DNA of 64,000 bases from Tanypteryx hageni (Eukaryota > Arthropoda > Insecta > Odonata > Petaluridae): the NCBI GenBank assembly GCA_028673005.1, contig CM054112.1, forward strand, positions 187,314,564 through 187,378,563. The letters are read 5' to 3'. Below, one piece after another: positions 12,710 to 23,626 of this stretch (position 1 is the stretch's first letter; every line of letters begins with the position of its first letter). Below the pieces are notes generated by a model. That model was not told the origin of the DNA. It ran no database searches and was given only the letters and a program-made list of their open reading frames with translations. Position numbers and translations under genes: made by a program.

Positions 12710-14560
12710 GAGGCGTCCGAAGCAATTCGTTAAAATGCCGAGTGGCAATAAAGGTCCATTTTTCTATTTACAACCTTCTTTTCTCTTCTCACAAAGGTCA
12801 TTTATCTCAACCAAATAAATACCGGTCACTCTGTCTCTCTCTCATTTTGTTTTCTTCCTAAACCAATCTAAGTCGGATCTTTTCCGTAATGAATCGATTA
12901 CTTCATTTCCAACGTAGTGGCTAAAATTGCAATAAAGTAGCATCATTTCCTACAATATCCGACATTTCCGTGACAAGAAACGCAACTTGTTCTTGGCGAA
13001 TGATCGTAAATAATAGTACGTACTCGTAAGGTATAGTTAAATGTTTTTCAACCTGGCGAGCGATATAGTAGGAAGATGATCTCATGTCAGGAGAAAAGAA
13101 TTAGAACATTCTGTTATTTAACACTAGTCTGAGAGTGCCCTTTTTATATAGACGTTACTGTTTTGTTCTGTCACTCTCCCGCTATCAAAATATTATCGAA
13201 AAAATGCGAAAATGTCACTAAGAGATTATTATTATGAACAATCAAGAAATTTAGAATAAATCTCACATATTTTCCACGTTCCAGTGTCTTGACTGCGTTC
13301 TTCAGGATATTAATTTTCGTCGAGGGTCTTTCAAAGCTTATCACTATTTTTCTCCTACATCATTTATTTTCTCTTTTCCTACCATTCCATTCTTATTACT
13401 CTATATTTTTCCCTCTCCCATTTTCATTTCTTCCTCTTCACTAAAACAACTGCCCGCTCGCTCTTACTGCTTTTATTCCTTTCAAAGGGTGTACAAAGAT
13501 TAAAATAGTTTCCTCGGTTTGCTTCGGGTTCGGTTGTACTATACTCCAAAATAAACAACTCGCGCATTAATTTTCTACGTGTGTGTATATTCTCAGGCTG
13601 TATAATATATTCTTATGGAATCAGCTGTATTGAAAATATTTTCATCTTAAGATTGCATAACCCTTATATTCTGGAGTACTTGAAATAGCTCGTTTTATGA
13701 ATTTAAAAATCCTGTATCGTATTCTTCCTCCATGTATCCCTCCCCATTCATTTATCAAAAATTTCATTGCTTATAATACTCTTTAGCTTCCTAGTTCATT
13801 ATATCACCTCTATCCTCGCCATTCTTTCCCTTCCCTCTCACGTTTTCCACTATAAATTTTCACACCATCTCTTCTCCCTGGATAACCACGTCTGAAAAGA
13901 TGTAAAAAGGTTCTTCAGAGGGATAAGGAGTTTTAAGAGTTTAAAGGGATACGCAAAACCCAATGAGGGCTCTCCACTGTTGCCATTTTTTATGATCATC
14001 ACTTATTGAGGTTGGCATTTGATGAGATCCGATTGCACAGGTGGCAACGTAGATCCTCTTCCACTAAGAGGCTTACTTAGACCGAGTATACTATTATTTT
14101 CCTCCGCCGCTAACTTACGTGTGTGTTATTTCTTATCTTTCTTCAATCCACAGCTACCTTATTCTCCAAGGAAGTACACTGCCCTTCCCGTAATATCAGA
14201 TGTTCCATACTTTAATCTCTCTCTCTCTTCCATTTGCCTTCCAATCAGTGTCTGCGAGGATGGAAAGAGACTGCTTCTCACTCTGTCTCTCAGGTGCGCA
14301 AATTGTCTCTAAATAATTTTCCCTTCCAAATTGTGAAGGTCGTCGACCTTGCCGCGATTTTTTGAAGGCATTGTTGAGCAACAGATGAGTCACCAGCGAA
14401 AGAAATAAACGAAGGAAGATTGAAGAAGAGATAAGGGAACAGAAAAGTTATTTATTTTTAACTATCTCGTAAAAAAAGCACTTAACGGTATTTTTAACAG
14501 CGAGTGCAAAAACGATAAAAAGGGCGAGCACATTCATGCCCTCGGGTGCGACCTTAGATA
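12710..14560. other. Intergenic DNA upstream of the tRNA gene
   Basis: The sequence is mixed AT-rich with minor CT-rich patches (13340-13450 and 13790-13880). The 97-codon frame at 14019-14312 has no recognised domain. No transposon ends were found. Confidence 0.4.
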
Positions 14561-14569
14561 ACCAGTAAC

Positions 14570-14574
14570 AAAAA
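14570..14574 (-). terminator. RNA polymerase III terminator of tRNA-Ser
   Basis: Reading the minus strand, a run of five T follows the tRNA 3' end by three bases. A T run of four or more just past a tRNA gene is the normal RNA polymerase III stop signal. Confidence 0.75.
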
Positions 14575-14577
14575 TTA

Positions 14578-14659
14578 CGACGAGGATGGGATTCGAACCC
14601 ACGCGTGCAGAGCACATTGGATTAGCAGTCCAACGCCTTAACCACTCGGCCACCTCGTC
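14578..14659 (-). tRNA. tRNA-Ser (anticodon GCT)
   Basis: This is a complete class II tRNA of 82 bases that decodes the serine codons AGC and AGU. On the minus strand the acceptor arm GACGAGG pairs perfectly with CCTCGTC and is followed by discriminator G, as in eukaryotic serine tRNAs. The A box region is TGGCCGAGTGG and the B box is GGTTCGAATCC. The anticodon stem TTGGA/TCCAA encloses CTGCTAA, giving anticodon GCT. The long variable arm folds as GTGC-TCT-GCAC, and the T arm is GTGGG/CCCAT around TTCGAAT. There is no intron and no encoded CCA, as expected for a nuclear eukaryotic gene. The intact arms and the adjacent T-run terminator suggest it is functional. It stands alone, with no second tRNA nearby. 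Confidence 0.97.
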
Positions 14660-14694
14660 TACCGATAAGCTAACAATGGAGAGATAACCACATA

Positions 14695-14850
14695 CGTATA
14701 CGTAGTGAGAAAGAAGCAAAGAAAGAATGACAAAGGGAGGATGGGGTGGGAGATAAAACGAGAGAAGCGGTAAAAGGGAGGAGAATGTAGGGAAAGGTGA
14801 GGAAGGATAAGCACGATAGTCCAAGGAAGCAGCGCGAAAGAGATGGGAAG
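14695..14850. repeat. Purine-biased tract just upstream of tRNA-Ser
   Basis: The plus strand is rich in AAAG, GGGA and GAAG words for about 155 bases. Relative to the minus-strand tRNA this is the 5' side. Overlapping frames of 67, 68 and 123 codons on the minus strand are translations of this CT-rich strand, and one of them runs through the tRNA. Confidence 0.6.
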
Positions 14851-15097
14851 GGAGGGAGCCAATGAAATGTAAGCAACCTTTGAATATAATATATCGGTGG
14901 AACATATTCGTACCCTTTTTATTTATTTCTTATTTTTGTGGTTCCTCGAACGACGTCATTTTGCGGTTTTCAAGTCTTCGCCTTATCATCTGACCCTCCT
15001 TTAAAGAGTTTTTCATTGCTTGCTTAATTGGTCACTGACTCACATTATTATCGCTAAAGCCTTAATAGTGATTTTATTACGCTAATTGTTTATTTTT

Positions 15098-15551
15098 AGG
15101 CGTTCTTTACCAGCGAAGCGGTAATATCGGAACGCCATATGGGCACGCCTGGTCTGTCCGTCCGTCGCGACTTTCATCTGCTAAACCGCTGGACGGATTT
15201 TAATTTAATTAGGCATGAGTGATCTTTATTGAAATTCATCGCCCAATTGTGATTTTGAACTTAATCCGTCAGTTAGAACTTCCCCTTTACATGATTACTT
15301 TAATAAACTTATACTCGCATCTCGTTAAATGGCATCCGTCAAAAAACAATGAAATACCAAACTTTTCTCTCCCTATCTCTTATATGATCTGTAAGCTATA
15401 GATTAAAAAATGTATTCGGATAGAAAACAACATTTTCTACAAGATAGCCCGCAAGATCATATAATTACGACTTATAGTTTCGGAGATAAAATTTCGAGAA
15501 TCGCCCAATCTTTCGATACCGTTGCATACGTATTTCCCTTTAAGAACGCCT
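15098..15551 (+). mobile_element. Short member (D) of AGGCG-ended inverted-repeat family
   Basis: The left end AGGCGTTCTTTAC (15098-15110) is identical to the left end of the element at 15871. A matching inverted end, GAACGCCT, lies at 15544-15551. Just inside the left end is a local hairpin (GGCGTTC...GAACGCC with TTACC...GGTAA). A GTCCGTCC block follows near 15160. It is about half the length of the other members, so it may be internally deleted, or the right end may be a chance match. The shared left 13 bases and the GTCCGTC-type block are what tie it to the family. Confidence 0.5.
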
Positions 15552-16331
15552 TTGAAATCTCTGTGTATTCCATTTATGGAGTATTCTTTTCCATCTCGTT
15601 TTATTATCCATAATCGCCTGTAATTTATTACGATACAAATTGAGCTTATATTTTTATTGCAAGATTGTTGGGTCTAATTTCAATTTGAATAGGCCAATAA
15701 AAAAATTAAAATTGCAAAAATGTATTTTTTAATTTGGTAATTATGAAGATCCCACGATTTGGAATTTTAATTGACTCATCAGTGCAATATTTCAACCATT
15801 TCAAGATGCTCAGTTAGGTTAATAAATACATTCCCTACCATTCTTTGTTCTTGACTCCTTGTTAATTTTTAGGCGTTCTTTACAAAAAGTAAAAAAAGGA
15901 ACGCTTTCTGGTTAGGTCGTGTCCGTCTGTTCGTCCGTCTGTTCGTCCGCATGTTTCATCCGCGAAACTACTGAGCGAATGTTCATGAAATTTAGTATTT
16001 AGGACATAAGAACAAAGAAAATAGGAAAATGATATAAATGGTTTACGTAGCCTAATCGGGAGTGCTACTTTACTGGTGACAAAAATGAACTTTTCTTAAT
16101 TTCTCGTCATATATCACTTATAACTAAAATGTCTTTAAAAAATTGATAGAACTAATTAAATAGAATATGTTTTGTTCAGTACATTATTAGCGAAGGAGCA
16201 GCCGATTTCGAGAAAATCAGACGAGAATGTTGTAATTCACTTTGAACGTTTTTTTGTTGTTGTCAACGAAAACAATCTTCGTGGCAACTGAGGTAAACAA
16301 TATCTGCTGTATATACCTAATAAGTTTTATT

Positions 16332-16360
16332 AGTGCTTTTCGTCATTGTTGAAAAGCACT
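16332..16360 (+). other. Perfect 10-bp stem hairpin at left end of nested insert
   Basis: AGTGCTTTTC (16332-16341) is the exact complement of GAAAAGCACT (16351-16360), with a 9-base loop. It overlaps the subterminal inverted repeat and lies just upstream of a GTCCGTCCG block. Confidence 0.85.
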
Positions 16361-16400
16361 ATTATCTTCGTGATGTCCGTCCGTACGCATATATCAGGGA

Positions 16401-17215
16401 AGAATTGGCTTAACCGATTTCAACCAAAATTGGTAAATAGAATTTTCACATAAATATAGGACCAAAATGGCATATTTCGACCAGATCGACTCAGCAGGGG
16501 TGCCACGATTGCAAAATTAATCTTTTCGGTAATAATGAATTTGGAAGGAATTGGCTAAACCGATTTCAACGACATTTAGTATGAAGAAGGTGTGCCACAT
16601 TAAAAATCAAAATAATATTTTAAATGTAGGTATTAAAATCAGGGCTGTCACAATACAAGTAATAAAAAATTTCTTTTTACAAGTATTTGTGTTGAACTGT
16701 TCATATCAATTTTAGCCAAATTCAAAATTGTAATGTACACATATATAAAAACCATAATAGCATATTTGGACCGGATCAACCAAGCAGACTTACAAATTAA
16801 ATTCTTTCAGTAATTACGGATTTGTAAGGAATTGGCTTAACAGATTTCAACTAAATTCTGTATATAAAATTTGTACAACATACCATATTGAAATCAAGAT
16901 GTTTAAAGCAGAGATAAGGAGCGGAGCTACCACAATAAAAGGTAAAATTTTATTTTTACACGTATTTCTAGAGAACAGGCAGCATGAATTTTAATCCAAT
17001 ATGGTACATATAATCTTCATATAAATAAATAATCAAAACAGCATATTTCAAACGGGTCGACTAAACAAGGCTAGAATTTTTCTGTAACTATGAGTTTGGA
17101 TGTTTTTAACTGAACCGATTTCAAAAAGAAATTTCGCTTGTAGGGCGAGTATAGAATGAAATGAAATGAGCATGTTTCGAGCGTATCTATAAAGCAGGGC
17201 TACCACAATATGAGG
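16401..17215 (+). repeat. Degenerate tandem repeat (~285-bp period) inside nested insert
   Basis: The block GGAATTGGCTTAACCGATTT recurs at 16401, 16547, 16828 and (decayed) 17103. The block GCATATTTCGACC recurs at 16470, 16760 and 17041, with a weaker copy at 17170. A GCAGGGCTACCACAAT-like block follows several of these. Spacings of 275-290 bases indicate at least three degenerate units plus a partial one. The units are diverged, so the array is old. Confidence 0.65.
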
Positions 17216-17649
17216 AAAAATAAGTTTCTGATTTCAAAGCAAATACATTACTATACGATTATACTACGGCGAATTTGACGAAAAGCATTTATGTAACACG
17301 GGAAACCCGTGCACATTCCTACTTGTTTTCTTTCGTGCGCACGCAACATTTGGTAAATGGAGAGAAACGGATAATCTACCACGAAGAAATAAACGTAAAT
17401 ACGTCTATTTTCTTTACGTATACACAGTGTTTGTAAGTGAAAAGAACTGGTTAATTTACGACGATGTTTTAAATAACTGTCGATTTTTTATTAATTACAA
17501 CTGATTAGGAAAGAAATCGGCGAATTAAAATCGATATTTCCTTGGCATCACTACTGGCGTATCATTTTTCAGTTCTTAGACATTATACTAAGCCATTAAT
17601 ATTTATCTTTTTTGACATGATTGCATAAATCGTAAAGAACGCCTCTGCC

Positions 17650-18809
17650 ACGCCTGTATGTACGCGTGATGCGTGCATCTTTCCTCTCTTGTTATGTATA
17701 TAAATATTGAGTGGGTTTTTATTCTGTTGGTCATATAACTGGTGTTTATAAACCAGTTTAAGAAAGAAAACTCAAGGGTAGAAGGCTTAAAATCAGTAAA
17801 AATGAATCTGCAGAAAATTAAAATGTTATCGTAAGTACAGTGAAATTGTTCGCACTTGATATAGTTTCCTTTACCATAACTTATTCCGAAAATAGGGCAA
17901 AGAACTCAATACACTCCATCAAAACCTAGGGTACTATTAGAAGCCGTTATTCGCGTACTTCAGAGCTACCTTTAAATTAAATATGACTCATCCGAACACA
18001 TGTGTTCTTTTACAATACATTAATATGACTTTCAGGATGGCTGAAGCGACGATTCAAACGTATCTTACGCCGAATCCTCAAAATAGAATACGCCGTAATT
18101 GAACATAAAAATAGCACTGAATCTGACACAATGGCATGTTCACCAGGATCTCTCAGTACTTTAATTCGCATAAAAATTTCATTTTTTGGTAGAAAATACG
18201 TTAAATTTTTATATTGTATAGTTGGAAATAACAATAGAATTTGTAGTTAATGCGGATATAGTGAAATACCGATTAAATTGTGAGATATTTAATGTTCTTC
18301 GTGTATAAAAGGCAATATTAAAGATGCAAACTTTGGGTAATATATTATCAGTGTATATCCGAGAGCAACTCATCAGGCATAAGCTAAAATTAAAAATAGG
18401 AGCTTTATTTGCTCACGCAATATAGAAAAAGGGCGTTTTATTTATTGAGGTTTATTTAAAATTGTTAACTTAAATTATTTATAAATTTAGCTGCTGGTTC
18501 CTCACTTTTAACCTCCATTGGGCACTTACCACATTCTGGGATATTGAGGCGAGCACAGACATAGAAATCACGAGAAATAATGCATTGAGTTATATAATTT
18601 AAAATATTTAACAACTAATATTTTTAACTAATGCTTGAAACAATTAAATTCTGTGATAAAAACAAACGGATTTTAATACTCGACCTTACTCTTCTACTTA
18701 GCAGTACGAACGGGTACATACCACATTAATGGGAAACTTGACAATCCATGTTGGAGGCTAACTGCTCGTAGTTGAGAGATTAAGATAATGTCCCTGCTTG
18801 CAGGCAGCT
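17650..18809. other. AT-rich intergenic DNA between elements
   Basis: No element ends, tandem repeats or convincing frames were seen. The 74-codon minus-strand frame at 18010-18234 is unrecognised. Confidence 0.4.
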
Positions 18810-18817
18810 ATCTAGAT
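18810..18817. repeat. 8-bp TSD (left), ATCTAGAT
   Basis: ATCTAGAT lies directly before the CAGGGGTCGG end and is repeated exactly at 19119-19126. The site is itself palindromic. Confidence 0.85.
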
Positions 18818-19118
18818 CAGGGGTCGGCAACCTTTTTTTGCTTGGCGGGCCACATTCGCAGTTGTGAATGCTTCGGAGGGCCGCATTGGAGGTCACGAGA
18901 GCTTCGGAGGCCCAGATGAGCGTTTACATCAGAAGTTATCGAGAAATTTTATGGTCTCAAATGAGTTAAAATGAAGTCAAGAGATTAATTAGTGTTAAGT
19001 CTTCACTAGAAAAGCTTTTGAGACCAAAATTTTACTGAAAAATATGAAATTGTCTATATGAAATTTTACTGACCACTTTTTCATCATAGCTTCGCGGGTC
19101 GTATGTTGCCGACTCCTG
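18818..19118. mobile_element. hAT-type MITE (301 bp), perfect 8-bp TSD
   Basis: The element runs from CAGGGGTCGGCAAC to GTTGCCGACTCCTG, whose inverted ends match at 13 of 14 positions. It is flanked by ATCTAGAT on both sides. The inner ends carry GGCGGGCCACAT on the left and TTCGCGGGTCGTA on the right, as in the MITE at 35164. The CAG...CTG ends and exact 8-bp duplication are diagnostic of hAT. It is too short to encode a transposase. Confidence 0.9.
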
Positions 19119-19126
19119 ATCTAGAT
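19119..19126. repeat. 8-bp TSD (right), ATCTAGAT
   Basis: This is an exact copy of 18810-18817, placed directly after the CTG end of the MITE. Confidence 0.85.
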
Positions 19127-19432
19127 GGTTGTCAGTAAATCTTGAACGGCTCTTAATTTTAATCGTCTTCATTGTTGAAAGGAGGGACTCACATAAATAT
19201 TTCGATCCAAAGTAGGATCTTGAAGCAGTACTGCGCAAAGTGGGGATTTTATTGGAGTCCATCAAGTTCCAAAATTCGTATTCTTTTGCCTGAGAACAAT
19301 TACATTTTTCGAGATCGATCTGTATTTGAACTTTCATATCACTAGAAATAGCTTCCACTCTTCGTTTGAGAGTTGCAAACTTTTATTGCTGACGTCATTT
19401 CTTTTTACTTTCTCATATACGTAGTATATTGA

Positions 19433-19615
19433 GAATGTATTGTTATCGTGAAAAAATTCGACTTCGAGATTTTTATGGAAATACATGTTTTAGGTGTCCC
19501 TGAGTCCATAAAAGTGGTTTTCGCCATGCCGTCTGTCTGTCCGTCTGTCTGTCGTCTGTTCGCTGTTCTAGAGCCCAAACGCTTACATGAAATCGAATTA
19601 TATTTCGTATTTGTT
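19433..19615 (+). repeat. Dispersed repeat R3, copy 1
   Basis: This shares a diverged block of about 180 bases with 20401-20598 in the same orientation: GAATGT...TTCGAGATTT, GGAAATACA, GTTTT, GTCCC-TGA, then a TCTGTCTGTC-rich part. No ends are defined. The CTGTCTGTC part resembles the GTCCGTC blocks of other elements here but is too simple to prove kinship. Confidence 0.55.
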
Positions 19616-20400
19616 CAATATATCATCTTTTGCTGCTAAGAAGAATGTTACAGCCGAGTCAAAGCCTTACACAGACATTCTTTCTTTAAGCGAATTAGAA
19701 CGAACCATTAATTCTGTGACAATGTTGATGCGTCGGCCTTGATTTGTTTGATTACCTCGATTAACCACGCAACAAAGATGCAACTAGCTATTCAACTTAA
19801 ACATTGAAAGATCCGGAGCTCACGGAAACGGGCAGACAAATAAGTCTGTGTACCTGTTCTATAAAGTGACAACTTAGCCTTATTCTCACTTTCCTAAACA
19901 GATAAATATTCTTAGTTAAAATCTAATATTATCCATATTTTGAGAAAATTGGAAAGTCTGAATTTTAATCTCGAAAAGCTTTGAAACGAGACAAAATGAT
20001 TTTTTTCCGAAAACGACGGGACGGTCTGGAAACGGCCCGAAAACGGGACGTGTGGTCAGCCTAGCTATAAGGATTTGGATTAAAATCCATCCAATCGTAC
20101 AGCCTGATGTCACAAATATTACTTACTAAGCCATATGTCCCAAAGAATTACTCAATATTGACCAGTGACATTAAAATATACACTAAACTACGGTTAGCTT
20201 TGATTTATAAGCGTCTTTATTTTATAAACGTACACAGTCGACCAGCGTATATGAGAAAGTTTGTGCAATGTATATTGCGTCGTTTATTTATTTGAAAATC
20301 CATCAAAAGTTGTTCACCACACGCTATGAATGCTTCCTTAATAAGCTGTCCGACTTCGAATGGCTTCATCTTCGGAGTTAATAAATCAGCGATTCTGAAA

Positions 20401-20598
20401 GAATGTGTTGTTTTCATGAAAATATCGAATTCGAGATTTCAACGGAAATACACGTTTTGAGGTCCCCTGAACAGGTTTTGACCATTTTCTCGATGACTGT
20501 TTGTGTGTTAGTGTGTATGTGATGGGAATTCAGTGGGTGCTCTAACTCAAAAACTATTAATCATATCAAGCGAAATTTTATATTCGACATTTTTATTA
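20401..20598 (+). repeat. Dispersed repeat R3, copy 2
   Basis: This is the second copy of the block described at 19433. The CTGTCTGTC part is replaced by a TGTTTGTGTGTTAGTGTG-like stretch. The two copies are 968 bases apart, and the region between them is unlike either, so they are probably separate insertions or an old duplication. Confidence 0.55.
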
Positions 20599-20931
20599 GG
20601 GAGACAAAAACGATTAGTCTTTGGTTAAAATCAGTCAACCGGAAATGGATGTGTACTCGATTTGCTTTAGCACTTGATCAATGTAAAAAAAAATTGGATT
20701 AAAAGTTGTAGAAAATTAATTTTTTTACAACGTTTGTTCGAAACATTTCCCCATATAATGCTTAAGAGATTTTAAAACCTATATTTTTAGCTACCACCAC
20801 ACCACCTACAGGCGACTTTTGTAAACGCTTTTGTTTGCGCTTAGTTACGTCTTACAATTAGTAACACTCCTTTTTATTCTTAATTGTTGGAGCTTCGTGG
20901 CTATATCCAATATCAGAAGGCCACAGTATAA

Positions 20932-20939
20932 GTTATATC
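20932..20939. repeat. 8-bp TSD (left), GTTATATC
   Basis: GTTATATC directly precedes TAGGCTTGGTAG and recurs exactly at 22986-22993. Confidence 0.85.
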
Positions 20940-22985
20940 TAGGCTTGGTAGGATTCGGTTTAAATCGATACATGTCGATAAACATCGAATTCGTGAAAAT
21001 TTCAAAATCGACGAAAATGAATTGTCGTCGATAAGTGTCGATTTTTCACTAAATTTTTTATCGAATTATTCGTCAGGATTTTTAAATTTGCTTTATCATA
21101 CTCAAATTTAATATATTTTAGTTCCGAACTTTCAAAACAAAAGAGAAAGTCGGCATCTGCCATACCAGACAGCCACACTTCATTAGGAATTCCATACCCT
21201 TTTTAAAATCTCTTATGTCTTGAGGATCCATACTGAGCTGACACGGGTACGGGACAAAACAAAATGATCGGTTTATTGCACTCTGTCTTTAATCTCGACC
21301 ACATCTGATAATCCCTACTCGCCTTTGGTCGCTTACACGTTATGATCAATCTCCATTCTCAAATTACTCAAAAGTCTTATGTTTTCTGCCGACAACCTCC
21401 AAGATGCGAAAAGAAAGATTTTCCCAAACCGAATTAATACTGATCGCCAAATATCCCCATAGCTGGCCTCGAAAGTGTAACTAAATCCTATTCCCTGTTT
21501 CGCAAAATCCTCTCGCCAATAACACATTTCGTGGTTGGTTAGGTTAAAAATCTGCTACTACGAGTATATTTCGGGAGGCCTTCTCTCTAGTATTTTCCAA
21601 AACAGTCATAAAATTTCTTTTTTTTACCCACAATCGATTCTCCGAGTGAGAGTCCCATACTTGTTTTTTCTTGCAATGCTGTAGCATAATCGTTCAATGT
21701 TCGTACCCTGGGCTTTTTTGTACACTCATCATCGTTTGTCACTCAACAAGATAAGATGTTTTCTTCAAAATATCCATATATGTATTTGGTTGTGCATTAT
21801 ATTAGCGTCAAATTAATTTTGTTATTTAATGGTCACAATTTCTTGAATAAGAGGCGCGATTTAACGAGTAAAATTTACTTGTGATTTATTCCTAAATAAA
21901 CAGGTTAGGAAAGTGTACAGTGTATCACAAATAGGCGCGTTTCGTGCGATGGAGTATTTGAAACTATACGATATAATTTGACCGAACACACACCATAAAA
22001 CAGCAAAACACCACGACCCGATTGTATCTTTGTCTATTAAAAATTTCTCCTATCCTTAGTTGGTGCATCAATAAACATTACGTAATTTTAATGACTAAAT
22101 ACTGAAAAACGATATATCAGAAATTATTCCAGGGAATTATTCAATTTATATTTAGCGGTTTATTTTATAATCAGTTTTAATCAACCGAACAATAGAGAAT
22201 TACTTAAAACATTGCGTTCAGTAGTTGTAATATTTACGTTTATGTTCTTTTCTTCGCCGTAGAGAATCCATTTCCTTCCGCTTACAAAATCTGTCATGCA
22301 CGCATAAAGAATTAAATGAATTTCGTAATTATAGCAGACCTTATTTACTTCAGTAACCAATAAGATTATTTACGTTGGCAACAATTAGGTAGTTATGCAC
22401 GAATTTTTCCAACTTCAAAGCGAATTACGACTTTCGTGTTCAATTTTCTTGATAACAGCTACTCCTACGATAAAAATATATAGGTAAAGAAATACTCCAC
22501 GTTACTATTTCTACAAGTTTATTTAAAAACGATTTTAATTTGATCAAACGGAAAGTTCATTTTTTGTCACCAGTGAAGTGGTACCCCTGATCGGCTAACG
22601 TGATTTATTTTTGTGAATTTCTCATTTTCTTTGATTGTAAGTCCTTAATATCGAATTTCATAAAAATCCGTTCGGTTGAAGCCGAGAACGAACTTGCGGA
22701 CGGACGGACGGACAAGCCGACGCTAATAGGTGCTTATACTGGAAACGAAACGCGCCTAAAAATAGCAGTTCCGGGTTGGGGGGCGAAGCACCAAAGTTTA
22801 GAGAGCAACAAAAAATCCGGCATGCGAGAAGTCTTATTGTGATATATAAAGTTTTAGTAAAATTTAATTGCAAGAAGCCAATTTATGTCATTTTTATTGA
22901 TAAAATCGATAAAATGTATTAAAATAAACGTCGGTATTCGTCGTCGAATTTTAAGAATAATAAACTTCGTAAACTACCAAGCCTA
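20940..22985. mobile_element. 2,046-bp hAT-type element with identical 12-bp ends and perfect 8-bp TSD
   Basis: The left end TAGGCTTGGTAG (20940-20951) is matched exactly by CTACCAAGCCTA (22974-22985). GTTATATC flanks both sides. An 8-bp duplication and short inverted ends beginning TAGG fit a hAT element. Inside, frames of 64 (21333-21527, minus) and 80 codons (22600-22842, plus) are not recognisable as transposase. The length is small for an autonomous hAT, so this is a non-autonomous or gutted copy. It carries a member of the AGGCG-ended family (21933-22757) on the opposite strand to member A, either as a passenger insertion or as original filler. Confidence 0.8.
21933..22757 (-). mobile_element. 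AGGCG-ended family member B, inside the hAT element
   Basis: AGGCGCGTTTCG (21933-21944) and its exact complement CGAAACGCGCCT (22746-22757) bound 825 bases. Read on the minus strand, the body follows member A in order: TTTTTAGGCG start, GTCCGTCCGTCCG block, ATGAAATTCG, a GTCACCAGTGAAGTGGTACCCC-like region, GTAATTCGCTTTGAA, and a CTCTACGGCGAAGAA-like region. It lacks the nested insert of member A, so it gives an empty site near 22300-22320. The ends differ in sequence from those of A while keeping AGGCG. Confidence 0.6.
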
Positions 22986-22993
22986 GTTATATC
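22986..22993. repeat. 8-bp TSD (right), GTTATATC
   Basis: This is an exact copy of 20932-20939, directly after CTACCAAGCCTA. Confidence 0.85.
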
Positions 22994-23626
22994 TGTCCTT
23001 TGCAAGGTCTTTGAATTTTTCTCGCAGTTTCTTAAAATATATATATCATCATTTAACCTATTTGCAATTTTAAAAATTATTTCAGGTATGGAGAAAGTCA
23101 TATGGTGGTCACCTCAGATTTTTAGATTTTGCAACAGAACTTTTAAACACTGATTGCCAATAATTTACATTTCAGATCACTAACTTTCTTTTTTTCAAAG
23201 ATCAGAACCCAATGGATAATCTCTTCAAATGATGGATGAATGATGAGTCTTAAAATGTCTTTAATTGTTGCGCCTCTTTGACTTTACCAGGCTATTAGAA
23301 CGCAGTGAACAAACGCACTTAACCTTACTATCAACAAAACAAAACTCTTCCTCTTACTCATTTTTAAAATTGCACGTTTTTGTTCTCTATACGTCTGACA
23401 TTTTTATTAGCCATACTCTATGAACACTATTAATAAAAAATTAAGTAAAACGCACAGTTGAATAACTGAAGTTGGACTGAAACTAATGGATATCCGAAGA
23501 TGGCATCAATCGTACAAGTTTTATTCGGTCGCTGGAAAGGGCGGGTATTGAAATGATGACAGTCTCACCGATTTACTATTATGGGACGAAAAGGTAATTT
23601 TGACGGATATAAATATCGCTTACAAT

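Larger units (their letters stand above)
16330..17325 (+). mobile_element. Nested Helentron/INE-1-like insertion
   Basis: This segment splits member A and is missing from the aligned positions of the copies at about 22300-22320 and 56598-56610. Its start carries TGCTTTTCGTC (16334-16344) and its end carries the exact complement GACGAAAAGCA (17277-17287). These are followed by a perfect short hairpin CACGGG-AAA-CCCGTG (17297-17311) a few bases before the right limit. Subterminal inverted repeats, a central degenerate tandem repeat and a 3' hairpin are the layout known for non-autonomous Helentrons such as Drosophila INE-1. The limits come from the paralogue comparison and are good to a few bases. 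The Helentron label is an inference. Confidence 0.55.
15871..17644 (+). mobile_element. AGGCG-ended inverted-repeat element (member A), interrupted by a nested insertion
   Basis: Exact 13-bp inverted ends are visible: AGGCGTTCTTTAC at 15871-15883 and its complement GTAAAGAACGCCT at 17632-17644. Near the left end is a GTCCGTCTGTTCGTCCG-type block followed by a CATGAAATTTAG-type block. Parts of the body also occur at 22200-22757 (minus strand) and 56270-57175 (plus strand). Removing the nested insert at about 16330-17325 leaves roughly 780 bp, close to the 825-bp and 906-bp spans of those members. There is no open frame of note, so it is non-autonomous. I could not define a target duplication, so the superfamily is left open. 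Confidence 0.65.
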
